The notes under the pieces: model-generated | What the model was told of the DNA's origin: nothing | Seen by the model: only the letters and a program-made list of their open reading frames with translations | Database searches by the model: none | Source: Phorcus lineatus | Lineage: Eukaryota > Mollusca > Gastropoda > Trochida > Trochidae | Reading direction: 5' to 3' | Assembly (NCBI GenBank): GCA_921293015.1 | Contig: OV121084.1 | Span: 51,619,864 to 51,683,863, forward strand | Length of the DNA stretch: 64,000 nucleotides | In this document: positions 1-12,900 of the stretch, piece after piece | How the letters are laid out: each line of letters starts with the position of its first letter | How positions within the stretch are numbered: the stretch's first letter is position 1 | Program-made: the position numbers and the translations under genes

Positions 1-115
1 CACCAATGGGGGGAACAGCAGCAAGCTTCACATCAAAACTTGACTCCCTGCCAGGCACGTGTTCTACTGAGTTCGCTTTCAGGGCAACTGGCAACTCCTT
101 GAGTGCAAGTGTCTT
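1..115 (+). CDS. Gene 1 exon a (5' edge not seen)
   Basis: Frame 3 is open (…LPGTCSTEFAFRATGNS…) and ends at a GTAAGT donor in phase 2. The other two frames contain stops. The upstream boundary cannot be placed. Confidence 0.55.
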
Positions 116-3100
116 GTAAGTACAATTAAATTACCGACTTGTAGAAGATTAATTGTCATGTCACAAAAAAATCAGGTACTTTGATCAAAGGGTTGAGTTT
201 AATCATAATTAATTATTAAGGCAAATAGAATTCATCGATCTGAAATTTGAATATATCAAGAAGGTTATTAATCTTCGCTTGTAAACAGATGATTGTTTCA
301 TTATTATTTATGTACAATTGTGTTCGAATTTGTATCGGTTTTAAATAAAGCTACTTTCCAAATGATGTCCTACCATTTAACAGTCTCAGAATGTTTTGTA
401 TTACACTGTATGCTATTTTTCTTTCCAGAGGAAATAATCTTGAAATCAGTTCATACAAACTTGACTTGCGCACTCATGGAAGAGGTATGTTCTCACGTTA
501 TATTCTATAACATCCACGCAAGTCACTCAAGCATCCTCTCATTGAAATGATTCTGCGTTTATAAAGACAACAGATTGTTATGCAAGTTTGTCTACACTGC
601 AAGTTATTTTCCTTGATGAAAACAAATGTCATTAATCTATTATCCTTATGATTCGCAGATTTGGTTTATTAGTTTATCTTGTCAGATCTCTGTGCATCTG
701 GTCATGAAAAGGTGTTCATCTTGGAATGGAAATACAATTAACTGGTCCAGGACATGCACTCACTGAAACTTTTAATAATGCAGAGTTGGTTTAACAGTAT
801 ATCATTGCAGATCCTTGTGCATCAGAGATGTGTTCCGGTCATGGGTCCTGTCTACGCACAGGAGTTGGGTCCGAGTGTGTTTGTCAGGACAACTTTGAAG
901 GACCAAAATGTGAGAGGGGTAAGTTGATGAATGCTAGTGACAACTATAGTGACTTCTCTAGAGGGATGATCCGTTCAACACACTAACTTAAGCATGCTTC
1001 GTCACTTCTGGATTGTGAACTTTTAAGACGTCTTTTAGAAAATAACGCCCTTTCAGTTTTTTGAGATTTGTGTTTGCAAGCTTGTGGTTGTGTAAAGTGT
1101 GACCCTTCGACGTTCTTAATCTAATTATGTTCAGCTAATGATCCCGCAAGTTGGACAACATACTTTCCAGAAACGAAGCGAATATTAAAAATCAAAACAG
1201 TTCTTGTTCATGTTATACCTTTGTCTCTCTTTGCAGCAATCGTGGCACTTCAATTAAAATATATTTCTAAGGTAAGCACTGTCACAACTTACTGTCTTTT
1301 AGCCAGTGAAAAATGTTTAAATATTATATTTTAGACCACTTTAACTGGAATAGTACAAACTGTTGTACTTTAGGGATAAGTCCATTACAGTTGAACGTCG
1401 AAATCAGAGCGTATGGGTTCTTTGTACGAAATCAATATGAACGTGTTCCGAAAAAGTATTCATACTATTACAGATAGTGTAATTCAAAATAAAAAGAAAC
1501 GACCGTAAACGTACATTACTGTCTTTTGGGCAATGCTTAATATGTCTTAATTGCGTTCAAAACAATAGCATTTTTATTTTTTTATTTTTTATATTTTTTA
1601 TTTTTTATACTTTTATTCCTGTTATCTTACATCTTGATACATCATATTAGGCATATAGCCTATAGTATTATAGATAACAGGTGTTTTCTAGAAAGTACAT
1701 AAGAAAATACAAAAAAAAAAGAAAATTAAAAATAAGAAATTTCATTCACTCACTGAAACATATTCATTCATTCCTTATTGTGTAACTACTCCATAACAAG
1801 TTTTAAATACATTGCCCATTTTTCCACAAATTCATCAAACTTAGACTTATTCCAGTATCTGATTTTTTCTATATAGTAATAATACTTTAATTCTTTCTTA
1901 AAAAGTGACAATTTTGGTTTTATCTTCCTCAACTTACATTTATAAATATAATATTTTGCTAAAAGTAAAATGAGATCAAAAGTATCATCTGTATAAAAAG
2001 TGGGAGAACACCCAAAAAGAATCAAATCACTTTGTAAATTTATGATACCTGTGTGAACACAGTTCACTTTCAGCCATTTTGAGAAATCTTGCCAAAAAGT
2101 ATTAGTTGCTCTACAATGCCAGAAGAGATGAACTATAGATTCAGGTGTTGCTCCACAGAAAGTACAGAGATTATTTTCAACAATATTCATTTTAATCAAG
2201 TGGGTTTTTACAGGCAAAATTCTGTGAAGCAGTCTGATTTGCAACCATCTTAGTTTCGGATCTGAAGTAGTCTTGAAAGGCTTAATAAACACTTTAGGCC
2301 AATTAATATTAATCAAAATTTCCTCTTCCCATTTTTCAATTAACTTTAGTTTTTCCTTATTCTCAGTTAAACGAAAATAGTAGCTTTTTGTTCCTTTTTT
2401 ACAAGATAGAAGATTTCTAATACATAAACACGTACTATTTTCTAATACAGCTTCAGGTGTTTCTTGTATGTCAAGTGTTTTTCTGTATTTATTAACTGTT
2501 TTTAAAATTCCATGAAATTCAAGAAAATTTATCTTGAAAAAAGCATGAGAAAACTGTTCAAGGGACAACAAATTACCATTATCATTCAACAGGCAGGATA
2601 TATTTAGAATCTCATATTCATGGAACTTTTTATGTTTTAAAGATTTGCCATCAATAAGTATATTTCTGTTATACAATAAAGGTTCCCTAAGGAAGTCTTC
2701 ATAAGTACATGGTTTAGTATTGTAGCTATATTTTGCAAAAGCATTCATTGAGTCTCTCCAAAAACTGTTGTTTAATGATTCTGAAAGTTTCAGTGGAAAC
2801 TCATTACCAAAGATTAATAAGTTTAAATATTGTGGACATTCTTCTTTAAAAAGATATTTCCACTTCCTATTATAATCATTACAGAGTAGCTTTCTTATCC
2901 ATGTTATTTTCAGAGCATCAATATAAGAATATATATCAATCATTCCAAGCCCTCCTTCTGCTACTGGTTTGCAAACCACTGACCGCTTAATTTTGTCAGG
3001 TTTGTTGTCCCAGAGAAAGCAGAATAAAATTTTGTTTAACTTTTTGAGGAAATCTGTTGGTGGGTTAGGAAGAGTGAGAAACAGAAAATTTAGTTTGGAA

Positions 3101-3923
3101 ATGAGCAATGACTTAATAATAGCGATTTTACCTAGAGGAGTTATGGTTCTTTTCATCCATCGCTTTATAGTTTCTTCTATTTCATAAAGTTTACTTTCAA
3201 AATTAAGTTTAACCATCTTGTTACAATCAACTGAAAAAATTATTCCAAGAATCCTAAAGTTTTCAGGATTCCAGCGAAGGTTTAAATCTGGTCTGAATTT
3301 TACATTGCTATTTTTACACGTACCTATCCATACAACTTCTGATTTTTCATAATTAATCTTGAGTCCTGAAATATGAGCATATATGTCTAATGTATCAATC
3401 ACGGCTTCAAAAGATTTTTTTGAACCATCCAGGATAAACTCAGTATCATCTGCATATTGAGCAATTAAATATTCAAAACCATCTATGGTAATTCCTTTTA
3501 TATCTTTGTTTTTCTTTACAAGTGCTGATAATATTTCTGCACATAGTAAAAATATATATGGGGATAATGGATTGCCGTGTCTGCAGCCGCGATAAATGGA
3601 TATCCATTGGGAGCAGTTTTTAACAAACACTAGCATAGTAAATCGTAGTAATGATTTTAATTATTTTGTATTCATCCACACAGCCTCGAATTGTGGGTCC
3701 GACCTTGAGCAACAACTCTGTAATATATTGTGTCACAGAGTGCTTTATAGACGTTACTGTCAATCCGGGATCAAGCGATATCAAGTGTGTATACTTATAG
3801 AAAATCTTACTTATACATGTAGGTGGAAGCGAAAGCTAATGGTTACCAATACCAATTGACAAATGGCACGAACTTAGATTCCTAATATGTTACAAAAACG
3901 TTACTTATTGATATTTATCTATG

Positions 3924-3959
<36 letters not shown>

Positions 3960-6900
3960 AAGGACGCTATGCAAACGTTCAGCATCATTAAGCATTCTTT
4001 TGCTTAAATCTATAAGATTCCATGTTCTCAATCGAGTTTTTTGTTTTGCATTTACTTTTACTATTTCGACCAAATACGTGTTTAGTTTACAAGTTTCCCT
4101 ACCGAGAATAATCTAATTATGGAAGAGAACTGTACATTTAGAATATTTACCATAATGAATTCTAGATTTATGTATAAAAATCTAAGTTTTTTTAATTATT
4201 TTGAAAAATTCCATATTAAGTTCTTTATGGATATGTATCTTGTGATAAGGTTATTTAAACATGTACATTTATAAAGAAAGAATCTAGTTTTGTCTAAACT
4301 ACAAAACTGTTTATAAGTTTACATAAGGTTTGGAATTTTAAAAAAAGGAAAAAGAAAGGGGAACATTTCTTTGTTATGGTAATAAGAGTACTAATACTTT
4401 GTCTCTACAACACGTACCTCCTGGTTCGACAGGGAACTGTTTGTGACAAGCGGCAATAGCATCGCTTCTATGAAGTCGTCACATAAAACCTCCAATGGAC
4501 AAATGGTTGCAAGGATGAGACTGGCATCTCACTTTACGCCAGATGATTTCAGTTCTCTTTGCCTGACTGCAGAGTCTCCTACGTATGTTTTATAATTGTT
4601 CATGAATGAAAGTTCACTTCACGTCGTTCAAATTAGAAATATGATGTCACTATATTTTCTGGACCAAAGCCTCATATTTGCTTAGATTGCTTATAATCCT
4701 AATACTAACTTTGACGTAAAATTGTTTTCATTGAAACCTTAAACATACTTAATATGATCGATAAATATTTTTCTGTTATTATTTGATATTACAGCGAAAA
4801 GAGTGATCCATGGTGTGTGCTTATGTTTGTAAAGACAAGTAAGAATTTTTATCAAATTTATCCGTATGTTGAGCGAAATAAGATACGATTCTACCCAGAA
4901 AGTGAACAGTGTCAAATCAGTGAATCAATATGAAGAGGTTATGAGATGACCGTGTTGAAACGAGAGAATATGGATACCCCTACCAAATATGACTAATATG
5001 ATATTATAACATTTGGTATATCAAGTCATGCCATGTGAATCTCATCTCCTGAAGTAATGAAATAATGTAAAAGTAAAATATTTATCTTCTTGTCTGCCAG
5101 ATGTGGTTAACTCGAAAAATACACATCATACTATTAGACGTGTTATTTCGAACATTCTAACAGACAAGGTCTTCAGCTTTATTCTGACTTATTTTAGTAA
5201 AGATATTCTTATATGCTTTTACAGATCAGGTATCGAATATCGAAAAAAAACTTATAACACATTGTTTTATTATCTTTTGCAGTATCTGAAGTCGTTTCAA
5301 ATGTGAGCTATTTTACAATTTTAATCTAAATCTAAATACGTTGATTTGAATTTGTAAGAATAATATATCTTTAAGAGAATGCGTAGAATTTAATGTCGAT
5401 TGAATCAGCTATATAGCCTACATCATTTAGAATCTTTTGATATGGTTTGTGAATTGGCATATCATTTTACTATGAAACTTTTGTAATAATGTCACTTTTT
5501 TAAAAAAAAAGAAGAAAACTACAATGCAAATAATTTTAAAATCAAGTACATACTGTAACTACTTTATATGTTTTTATGCCTACCAAACTAAGTAATATCA
5601 TTTAAGATGTTGGGTGGAACGTTTTGGTAATGAGAAACTCTATGAATACAGGTAGATATACTCTCTTCAACCTATCCTGCAAACACTCTGTTAACCTGTT
5701 TTGAAGGGAGCACATGCCAGGTATCTCTCAACACAAAGCCTGGTACCAAGTAAGTGCTTATCGGCCAAGAGTTATATCTTATGTAATTGTGATTTTGAAG
5801 CATGAACTGACATCATGGTGCTACTTCAGTATATAAGAAGTATCGATATTAATTCATCGAGAGAGCACAGATCAACATGATCTATGCCGTAAATCATTCG
5901 ACTTGAGTCAAAAACTATCAAACTTTGATATTGAGAATCCGTAGGCAAATATCAAACTGCGTAACTGATAAAACCGTTGAGAAAATTTATGTGATGAAAA
6001 ACCGCAAACCTGGGAATGTAACATGTCTATTGACAAGATGACAACGTTCAGGTACACACTAATCCTTTAACGACACCTGCTCGTACAAACAGCTACCTTA
6101 TCGAGATTACGTACAATAATATGCATGACTCTCCTGGTAGGGTAAAAGATAGGGGCGGGATTCGAGGATTAACGTTTTAAGTACGAAGTTGTTCGATGGT
6201 GTCCTTTTCACAGTTATAAAACCCTGTTTTTATCCCGGTAGAAGAATAATCTTAACACAGTAATTCCTTGAAATACAGTCTATTTCAACCAAATTGAATA
6301 TTGCGATAAATGACCCATAAGAATATATGAGAAAACAACATTAGTTAAAAATTAAAAAGGGGGAAATGTATTGTTTAAAAATATTTCTAGTTCTATAACT
6401 ATATTTACCATCGAGAGTTCCTACCATTCCACGATTTCCATCCGGTAACTCTGTTACAAACATTTCATGTTTACTATATATTCACTAACTTACTTACATT
6501 AAAGATTCCTTCCCTCCTTGTTTTGACGATGTTAGGACCTTACGTAGTTAACGATTCTTTCTGTTCTATTTCAAGGTTTCAATTACTTAAATCAACGATT
6601 CCTGCTTCTTTGTACCACGATGAGAGTAGACCTGACGTTTACAACTTCAGCGTCAGCCCACCAGTAGGGAGTGTTGGGTATCACAGGATATGCCTCGAGT
6701 CGTATGTAATGATTTATAGTACTTAAAGTAAATTAATTCACAAATGAAACTTGAATTATGACATCAATTTTATACATCTGTGCTAATGATTTGTAATGTT
6801 TATAGTTTACACTCACATTAAAATGATAACCTCCGAAACATTGTTTTGTCATGAATTAAACGATGTTGCTAATTTCAGACTTAAACAATGAGAACCAAAC

Positions 6901-9900
6901 CCAAACATATTGTTTATCATAGATAATTGTATTTCAGTCAGAAAACCACGAAAGACTGTTTTCAGTACCAGATATTGCAAAAACCACGTAAGTTCAAGTT
7001 TTAAACATATCCTAGTAAAAATATAAACTGTTCAAATAATAGATGAAGGATAGAGAGAATTGGTTAGAACTGTTTAAAGAGCCACTCCGTGAGTTGTTGA
7101 AGTCATATATATGCCAAACTTCATCAATGGGGTCATTTGATCGAGAAGTATCGACTGCTGCCAAAAGGACACATTTTAAAGCTTGTTGGTTTTTTACAGT
7201 GACAATATGAAGGTAGAACGTCGCAATTATGATCGAAAACCTGACAGTGGCGCGCGTCAAATAGTCAAACGTAATTTTGGAGACTTATCTAAAACAGTCA
7301 GGAGGGCAGTTGGAAGTTGTTAGCGTTTGTTAGGTTATATAACTAGTATTCATGTATATTTGACGTGCTATCTACACCTCTGTGCATTTATAAGGTTGTT
7401 TTTAGATTTGTATGGAAAATCAGTATTTGTCATATATATGTCTTTTGGACATGTAAAGTTAAGATGTTTTGATTTTATATCACCACATATGACATTTAAG
7501 TTTGTATCAAAGGTAAATAATATGTTATGAAGATCACGGAGTGGCTCTCTAAGTATGATCACATGTTTCTTTCTTTTTTTCAGCACCAAAACTGTCATCC
7601 CATTGTAGCGGAAGTGCAAAGCCGGTAATCATTTATTGTCCAATTGAAACAACCAGTATCACCATAAGATAATCAACTGGTGGATCTCGCATAATGACTC
7701 TCCTTTAAGTCTCGTACCACGCTCCACGATGATCATTTTTGACGTGCGTTGACTAATAAGTATCCCGTCTCTGCAATGAACGTTACCGCAAAATGAACAA
7801 AAGTGCGCAAAAAGTTAACGTGATTGTCAACTGGAAACATGGTCACAGCTCAAGATACAAATTAGACAACTACATCGTTTAACCAACATATAATGATAAA
7901 ACAATTGAACTGATTATTCATAAAGATTAGAAAACGATATTTTTACATTTATCTATTTTCCTAATTTTGAAAACATACTGTTTTTTAATTCAGCCCGAGG
8001 TAATGTCGCCAGCGAGTGGTTCTTCATTAGACTGTCAGGGAGAAATCTGTAAGGTACACGTTTTTCTGAAGGTGGATGCGTGTACAGACAGGTAACTACC
8101 CTCTTCTGCATTAAGCTGTCTAGTAAATATTAATGAGGAATCAAGAGGCATTCAATCTTAGAGTCATATATAAGAAACGTTATCACTGATATTAATTAAT
8201 CCGAAACTACATGTACTGATTGTTGCTAAATTGTTATCAATTTAAAGTCAATTGGTTAAGTATTATATTGAGCCAAAACCGGACAATGTAGCGCTGGGAC
8301 GTCTAAAAAATTAATTTTTCTCAAAACACACTGGAGGAAAGGGTGGGGTTTAGAGTGCTAAAAGTCACTGTAGTAGGGTTTTTTTGTAATTTATTCAAAG
8401 TTTCCTCAATTGATCTTAGTTAATGTCAAATGGTTCTTCAAAGGGTTACACATCTCTTTACTCAACCCGATTATCTGAAGTTGTAGAATGGATTATCACG
8501 TATCGAGCTAAAACTACATGCGGCTATAATCATGTGCGTTAGGGAAATGGATTGGGGTAGGTTCAACGAATTTGTGGTTGGTAAATATGCCTCTCAAAAA
8601 AATGAGAACTTGAAATATTGACCACGCCTCAATAGAAATGTACGTCGTCCAAGATAAGCTTTTTAGTTCCTATCCTAAACTGTGTGTAGTGTTCTGAATA
8701 ATGAATTTAATAGAATCAGGTGTGTATATAATGTTGTCCTTTATGATTTCGTCGAGACACACATGCAATAAAATTATTTAAGATATATAGCCTTATGGTA
8801 AAATCAACAAATGCACACATTTCTCATTTCAGAAAGAGTTATCACGTGACAGCAGACCCCGATACGGGTGTTGACCAATCAACAGTGTCCCTGGTTCAAT
8901 CTGGGGAGCTGTATGACCTGGCATTCTCCATCAACAAGAACACAAGGCATCAAGCAGATCCAAGAACTTGTATGAAGTTTACCATTGGTAGTCTGTAAGT
9001 TATTTATCACACACTGCTTCAAAAGATTTCTGTGACTGACATTAGAGAAGATCAAAGTCATATTGAAGGGTTTCGACACAATTGCGAGACATCAACCTTG
9101 TAGAAACGTCGAATTCTCAAATTCAAGAAGCTCTAATTAATTTTACTTGCTTATAAATGCTTCAAAAAAGAAATAAGGTTGAAAAAACATTATTTTCCCA
9201 TAGAGGTATCTCCGTCGTATATTCCATTAAAACCTCTGTCTTAATACGAACGTTTCTTGATCTAGAAATGTAGAACGCTGATTGGATTCAATCAAAGCTA
9301 GTTGTGTAATCAGCGACGCCGTTTCAAAAAAGTCATTCAAATCGCGTAAGTTATTTCCGTAAGCTTTCCAAAAGCTAAACTTTATTCGAATTTGGACCTT
9401 GCACTTTGAGCCTTCTTTACAGAACACATACGCCCCTTTTTCGACTGCATTATTGCATAGGCCTGTGTGACAACAAATATGTGATTCATGTATTCGGTGT
9501 TTCAGTTGGCTGAAATATTGCCAGGTTGTTTAAATTGCATATTTGCGCCGGTAAAGAATTTATGACGGAGCTACATCTGTTGGGAGAGAATGGTAATAAA
9601 ATGAATGACCTTTCCAATCTAGATCAAACTTAGTGTATCTGGTCTTGTCGGAGAGATTTTACATTAAACGGGAAATTATAGGTTAAACTGAAACGATGAT
9701 TTAATCAAACAGTAAAACTGTAACAGTAAGGTAAATGTCGGTTTGATTGCCTCATATCGTACCCGCCACTGTAAGTTTATTTGAAAGTTTCATTCAATTT
9801 TCAAAAAGAAAAATAATAAAACACGGTACGTTAAACATATAATGAGTTTGTATTCATGTGTAACATACATTTGATTATATTTCATATGGAAACAAGAGAC

Positions 9901-12900
9901 GTTGCAGAACAGTGGTGTGTTGACGTAAACTTCCTCCAAAAATCCTTCCTAGGTAATAAGTGTTTACTCTCCATTTTCTCATCGTTACAGTGACCCGCTT
10001 TAGTATAGTGAGATAGTAATTGAATTGAATTGAACTACACAGAATTTGGAATTAAATATTTTGAAAAACGTGCTCAGTCAGTGAGAAATGTTTTGATTAG
10101 CTTATTATTTCACAATTTGAGAAAGAAAAGCAGACATTTACATTATGAAAAAACATTCAGCTCGATGTCATTCATTTAATCACCAAATATTTGTATACTT
10201 TTGTATACTTTATCACAACATATGCTTCCTTTATCAACTTAAACAACTTCATAAATATACATCGCTGTTTCACACAGTAACAATCGGGAGGAATGGAAGG
10301 CGGTAGTGATTTCTCTTTAAGCTTTTTTTAAAAGCCTATCACTAAGAACTAATTTGTAAACTTTGAACAGTTGTCTCCAAGGTACTTGATTGGTTCTATC
10401 ATTTTTCTCATTTTGTGTTATTGATCCGAATGATCTGAAAATAATGTTGTTGTAGAAAGATCAATGATATACAGGTGTAAACGATTTCTCATTGCTGATT
10501 GCAACATTAATTTCATCATTGCGCACGGGGAAAGAAACATATCTCTTTTTGCGTTTGAGTAAATGTCTAGGCCGATTTACCTTTGGTGTAGGTTAATTTT
10601 ATCCACAAAGTCTTCTGTTTCAGAGGTTATCTTGACGATTTTGGTAGATGATTACATAAAAAGACATCCAATTTCATTTTAATTTGTATGGCGTGTTTAG
10701 ATTGTTGGTGAAGGCAAGGTGTTAAGCAGCAGTTTAAACTTAGACTCTCACATTCTACAATAATTATGGTATCGGACTACAGTACAAACTATCGAACAAA
10801 ATATTTTTCTCCTATTCCAAAGAGCTGATAGCAAGGTTCGGTTGCAGTTATTTCGGGGTTTTCAGTTGAAAAGGAAGATAACATGATATACCATAGGCAG
10901 ATTAGGTCTGCATTTGATATACTTGATATATGAACTTGATATACTTGTGTCCATTAAAATTGCTTCTATCAATGCTAGAAATATGTTCATTTCTTCGTAC
11001 ATGTAATTGTACAATAGTGTCAGCAACCAAAGCATTATTAAAGCTCTAAAAAAAAGATATTATCAATTCATATTTTTACCCTTTTGAGTTCTGCTTCAAC
11101 TAGCTTTCAATTGTTGCCTTTGTCCCTTATAATGAATACGATTTTTACTACTCTCTTTCACTACTGCATTGTATATATGCTTTTTTGTTATTCTTTTCAA
11201 TTCCTAAAGCTGTGTATCATTATTCTTTTGAACAGGAACACCGAAGACGTTTGTGAGAGAGATCTTGTGTGACATAGACAAACAGCCTTGTTGGGTTCCT
11301 GTAGTCATTCATCCAGAACAGTAAGTCATTTCTCTGAATACGAGTGTCGTCAATTCGGTTCCTCTAAACAAATACATAAGGACACTGTTCTTAAATTGTA
11401 TTGTACAAGCGTATTTTGAGTCATCTTACGCAACTTAGAAAAGTTATAATTCTTTGAAAGAGATGGAATATTATCCAACAATAGTTACTGTCTCAACAGT
11501 CTTTTTTTTAAAAATATGATGTACATAAAACAGAGCCGATTAATTCCGGAAATACTAAATCACAAAATTGGTACTATATTATCCACGATAAAATTAAGAA
11601 TAAAAGCTTAAAAGATTTTGATAACAAAACCAATGTTTATGTCAAACAGAAATTCGTATGACATCTATTCAGAAAAGTTGCTTTTTTAATTACAATAATG
11701 TGTTATTATTTTATCCAAAAGAATTGCAAATATTGCAACAAGTAGCTCCAAGCTGACCACTGCCCATCAACCTGTGCTAATCGATGGTCAGTTGGTTCAA
11801 TTGATGAAATATGCCCCCTCCACTGGTGGACAGTATCCTGTGTGCCTTGACGGTACAACCGGGTAATTATCAAGAGAAAATATCCATTTTTACGTTTAGT
11901 TAAGTTAACGCTATGAATTCTAAGTTTAAATAGCGATATGAATACATTGTAAGATGACATCTCTCTTATTTCCCGATTCCATTCAAATTATTTTATGAGA
12001 TATAGGCACTTTTTGTTAGCCGAGCAGTTTGCAGAATCAGTATGCCTGTATAAATGTATGTGCCAAAGGTTGTCATATACCTTTCTGTATCGAGGTCGTA
12101 TATTGAAGTAGCCAATTCCAAGGTAAATGTACACTATGCCAGAGTTTTCTTGGTAGTTTTGTTTTTTTGTGCCTGTACACATTCAGTCCTTCATACAAAG
12201 GGCCTCTTCCGTTGGAATGTTGTAGCTTGAAGCGTGTGAAAATGACCCATTTATGCCATAAGCTCATGACGTCGTTTATGCCTTGACTTGAGATTTCGCG
12301 ATCCTTAGGTCTTGATTCCAAGTGCTGTCCATACAGATTACATCAGTGAAAGAAAAATCTTTCTATGTTGAAACCCCCGTAAATTACTGTGTTTTTCGGG
12401 TCGTTATGCTCCCTCATCAAAGCTGATATTTTTACATTAACTAATTAATATCTGAAATGTTTGATTTATGTTTGATGTTATTGATTCATTAGTACTTTAA
12501 AATTTATATAAATGGTTGTGAAATCTGTTCTTTGACAAATGAAGGTTGGTTTCATTGTTCATCATAAGCGCAAGACTGGTCCATTTAACCGATTTCTAAT
12601 GAAGTAATAAAAAACTAATAATACCGTTTCTTAATCACCATACCACGGTTTAACTCGGCGTGTGGACCTTATAGTGTTATCTCATCATTCAGATCTTACG
12701 TCATCCTCTTTGTATTTTTCATTCTATCACAGTGATAGGAACAGTTATTCGTTACAGCAGTGTGTAGAAACAGCTAACATAAATAATGAAGTTATTTAAT
12801 AACATGTTATACTATGAATTGTATCTAACATTCACAATATTCACATGCAGGTGTCCAAATCCAGTCACGATCAACATACAAAGTAAGTAGAAGATCATGC

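Noticed and set aside
1237..1271. Transmembrane segment directly after the EGF of gene 1
   Set aside because: AIVALQLKYISK is too short and not hydrophobic enough; the exon simply links to the next module in phase.
7012..7260. Minus-strand frame [16 protein letters not shown], recurring at 24417
   Set aside because: Lies in MITE family A; similarity reflects the shared element, not a protein.
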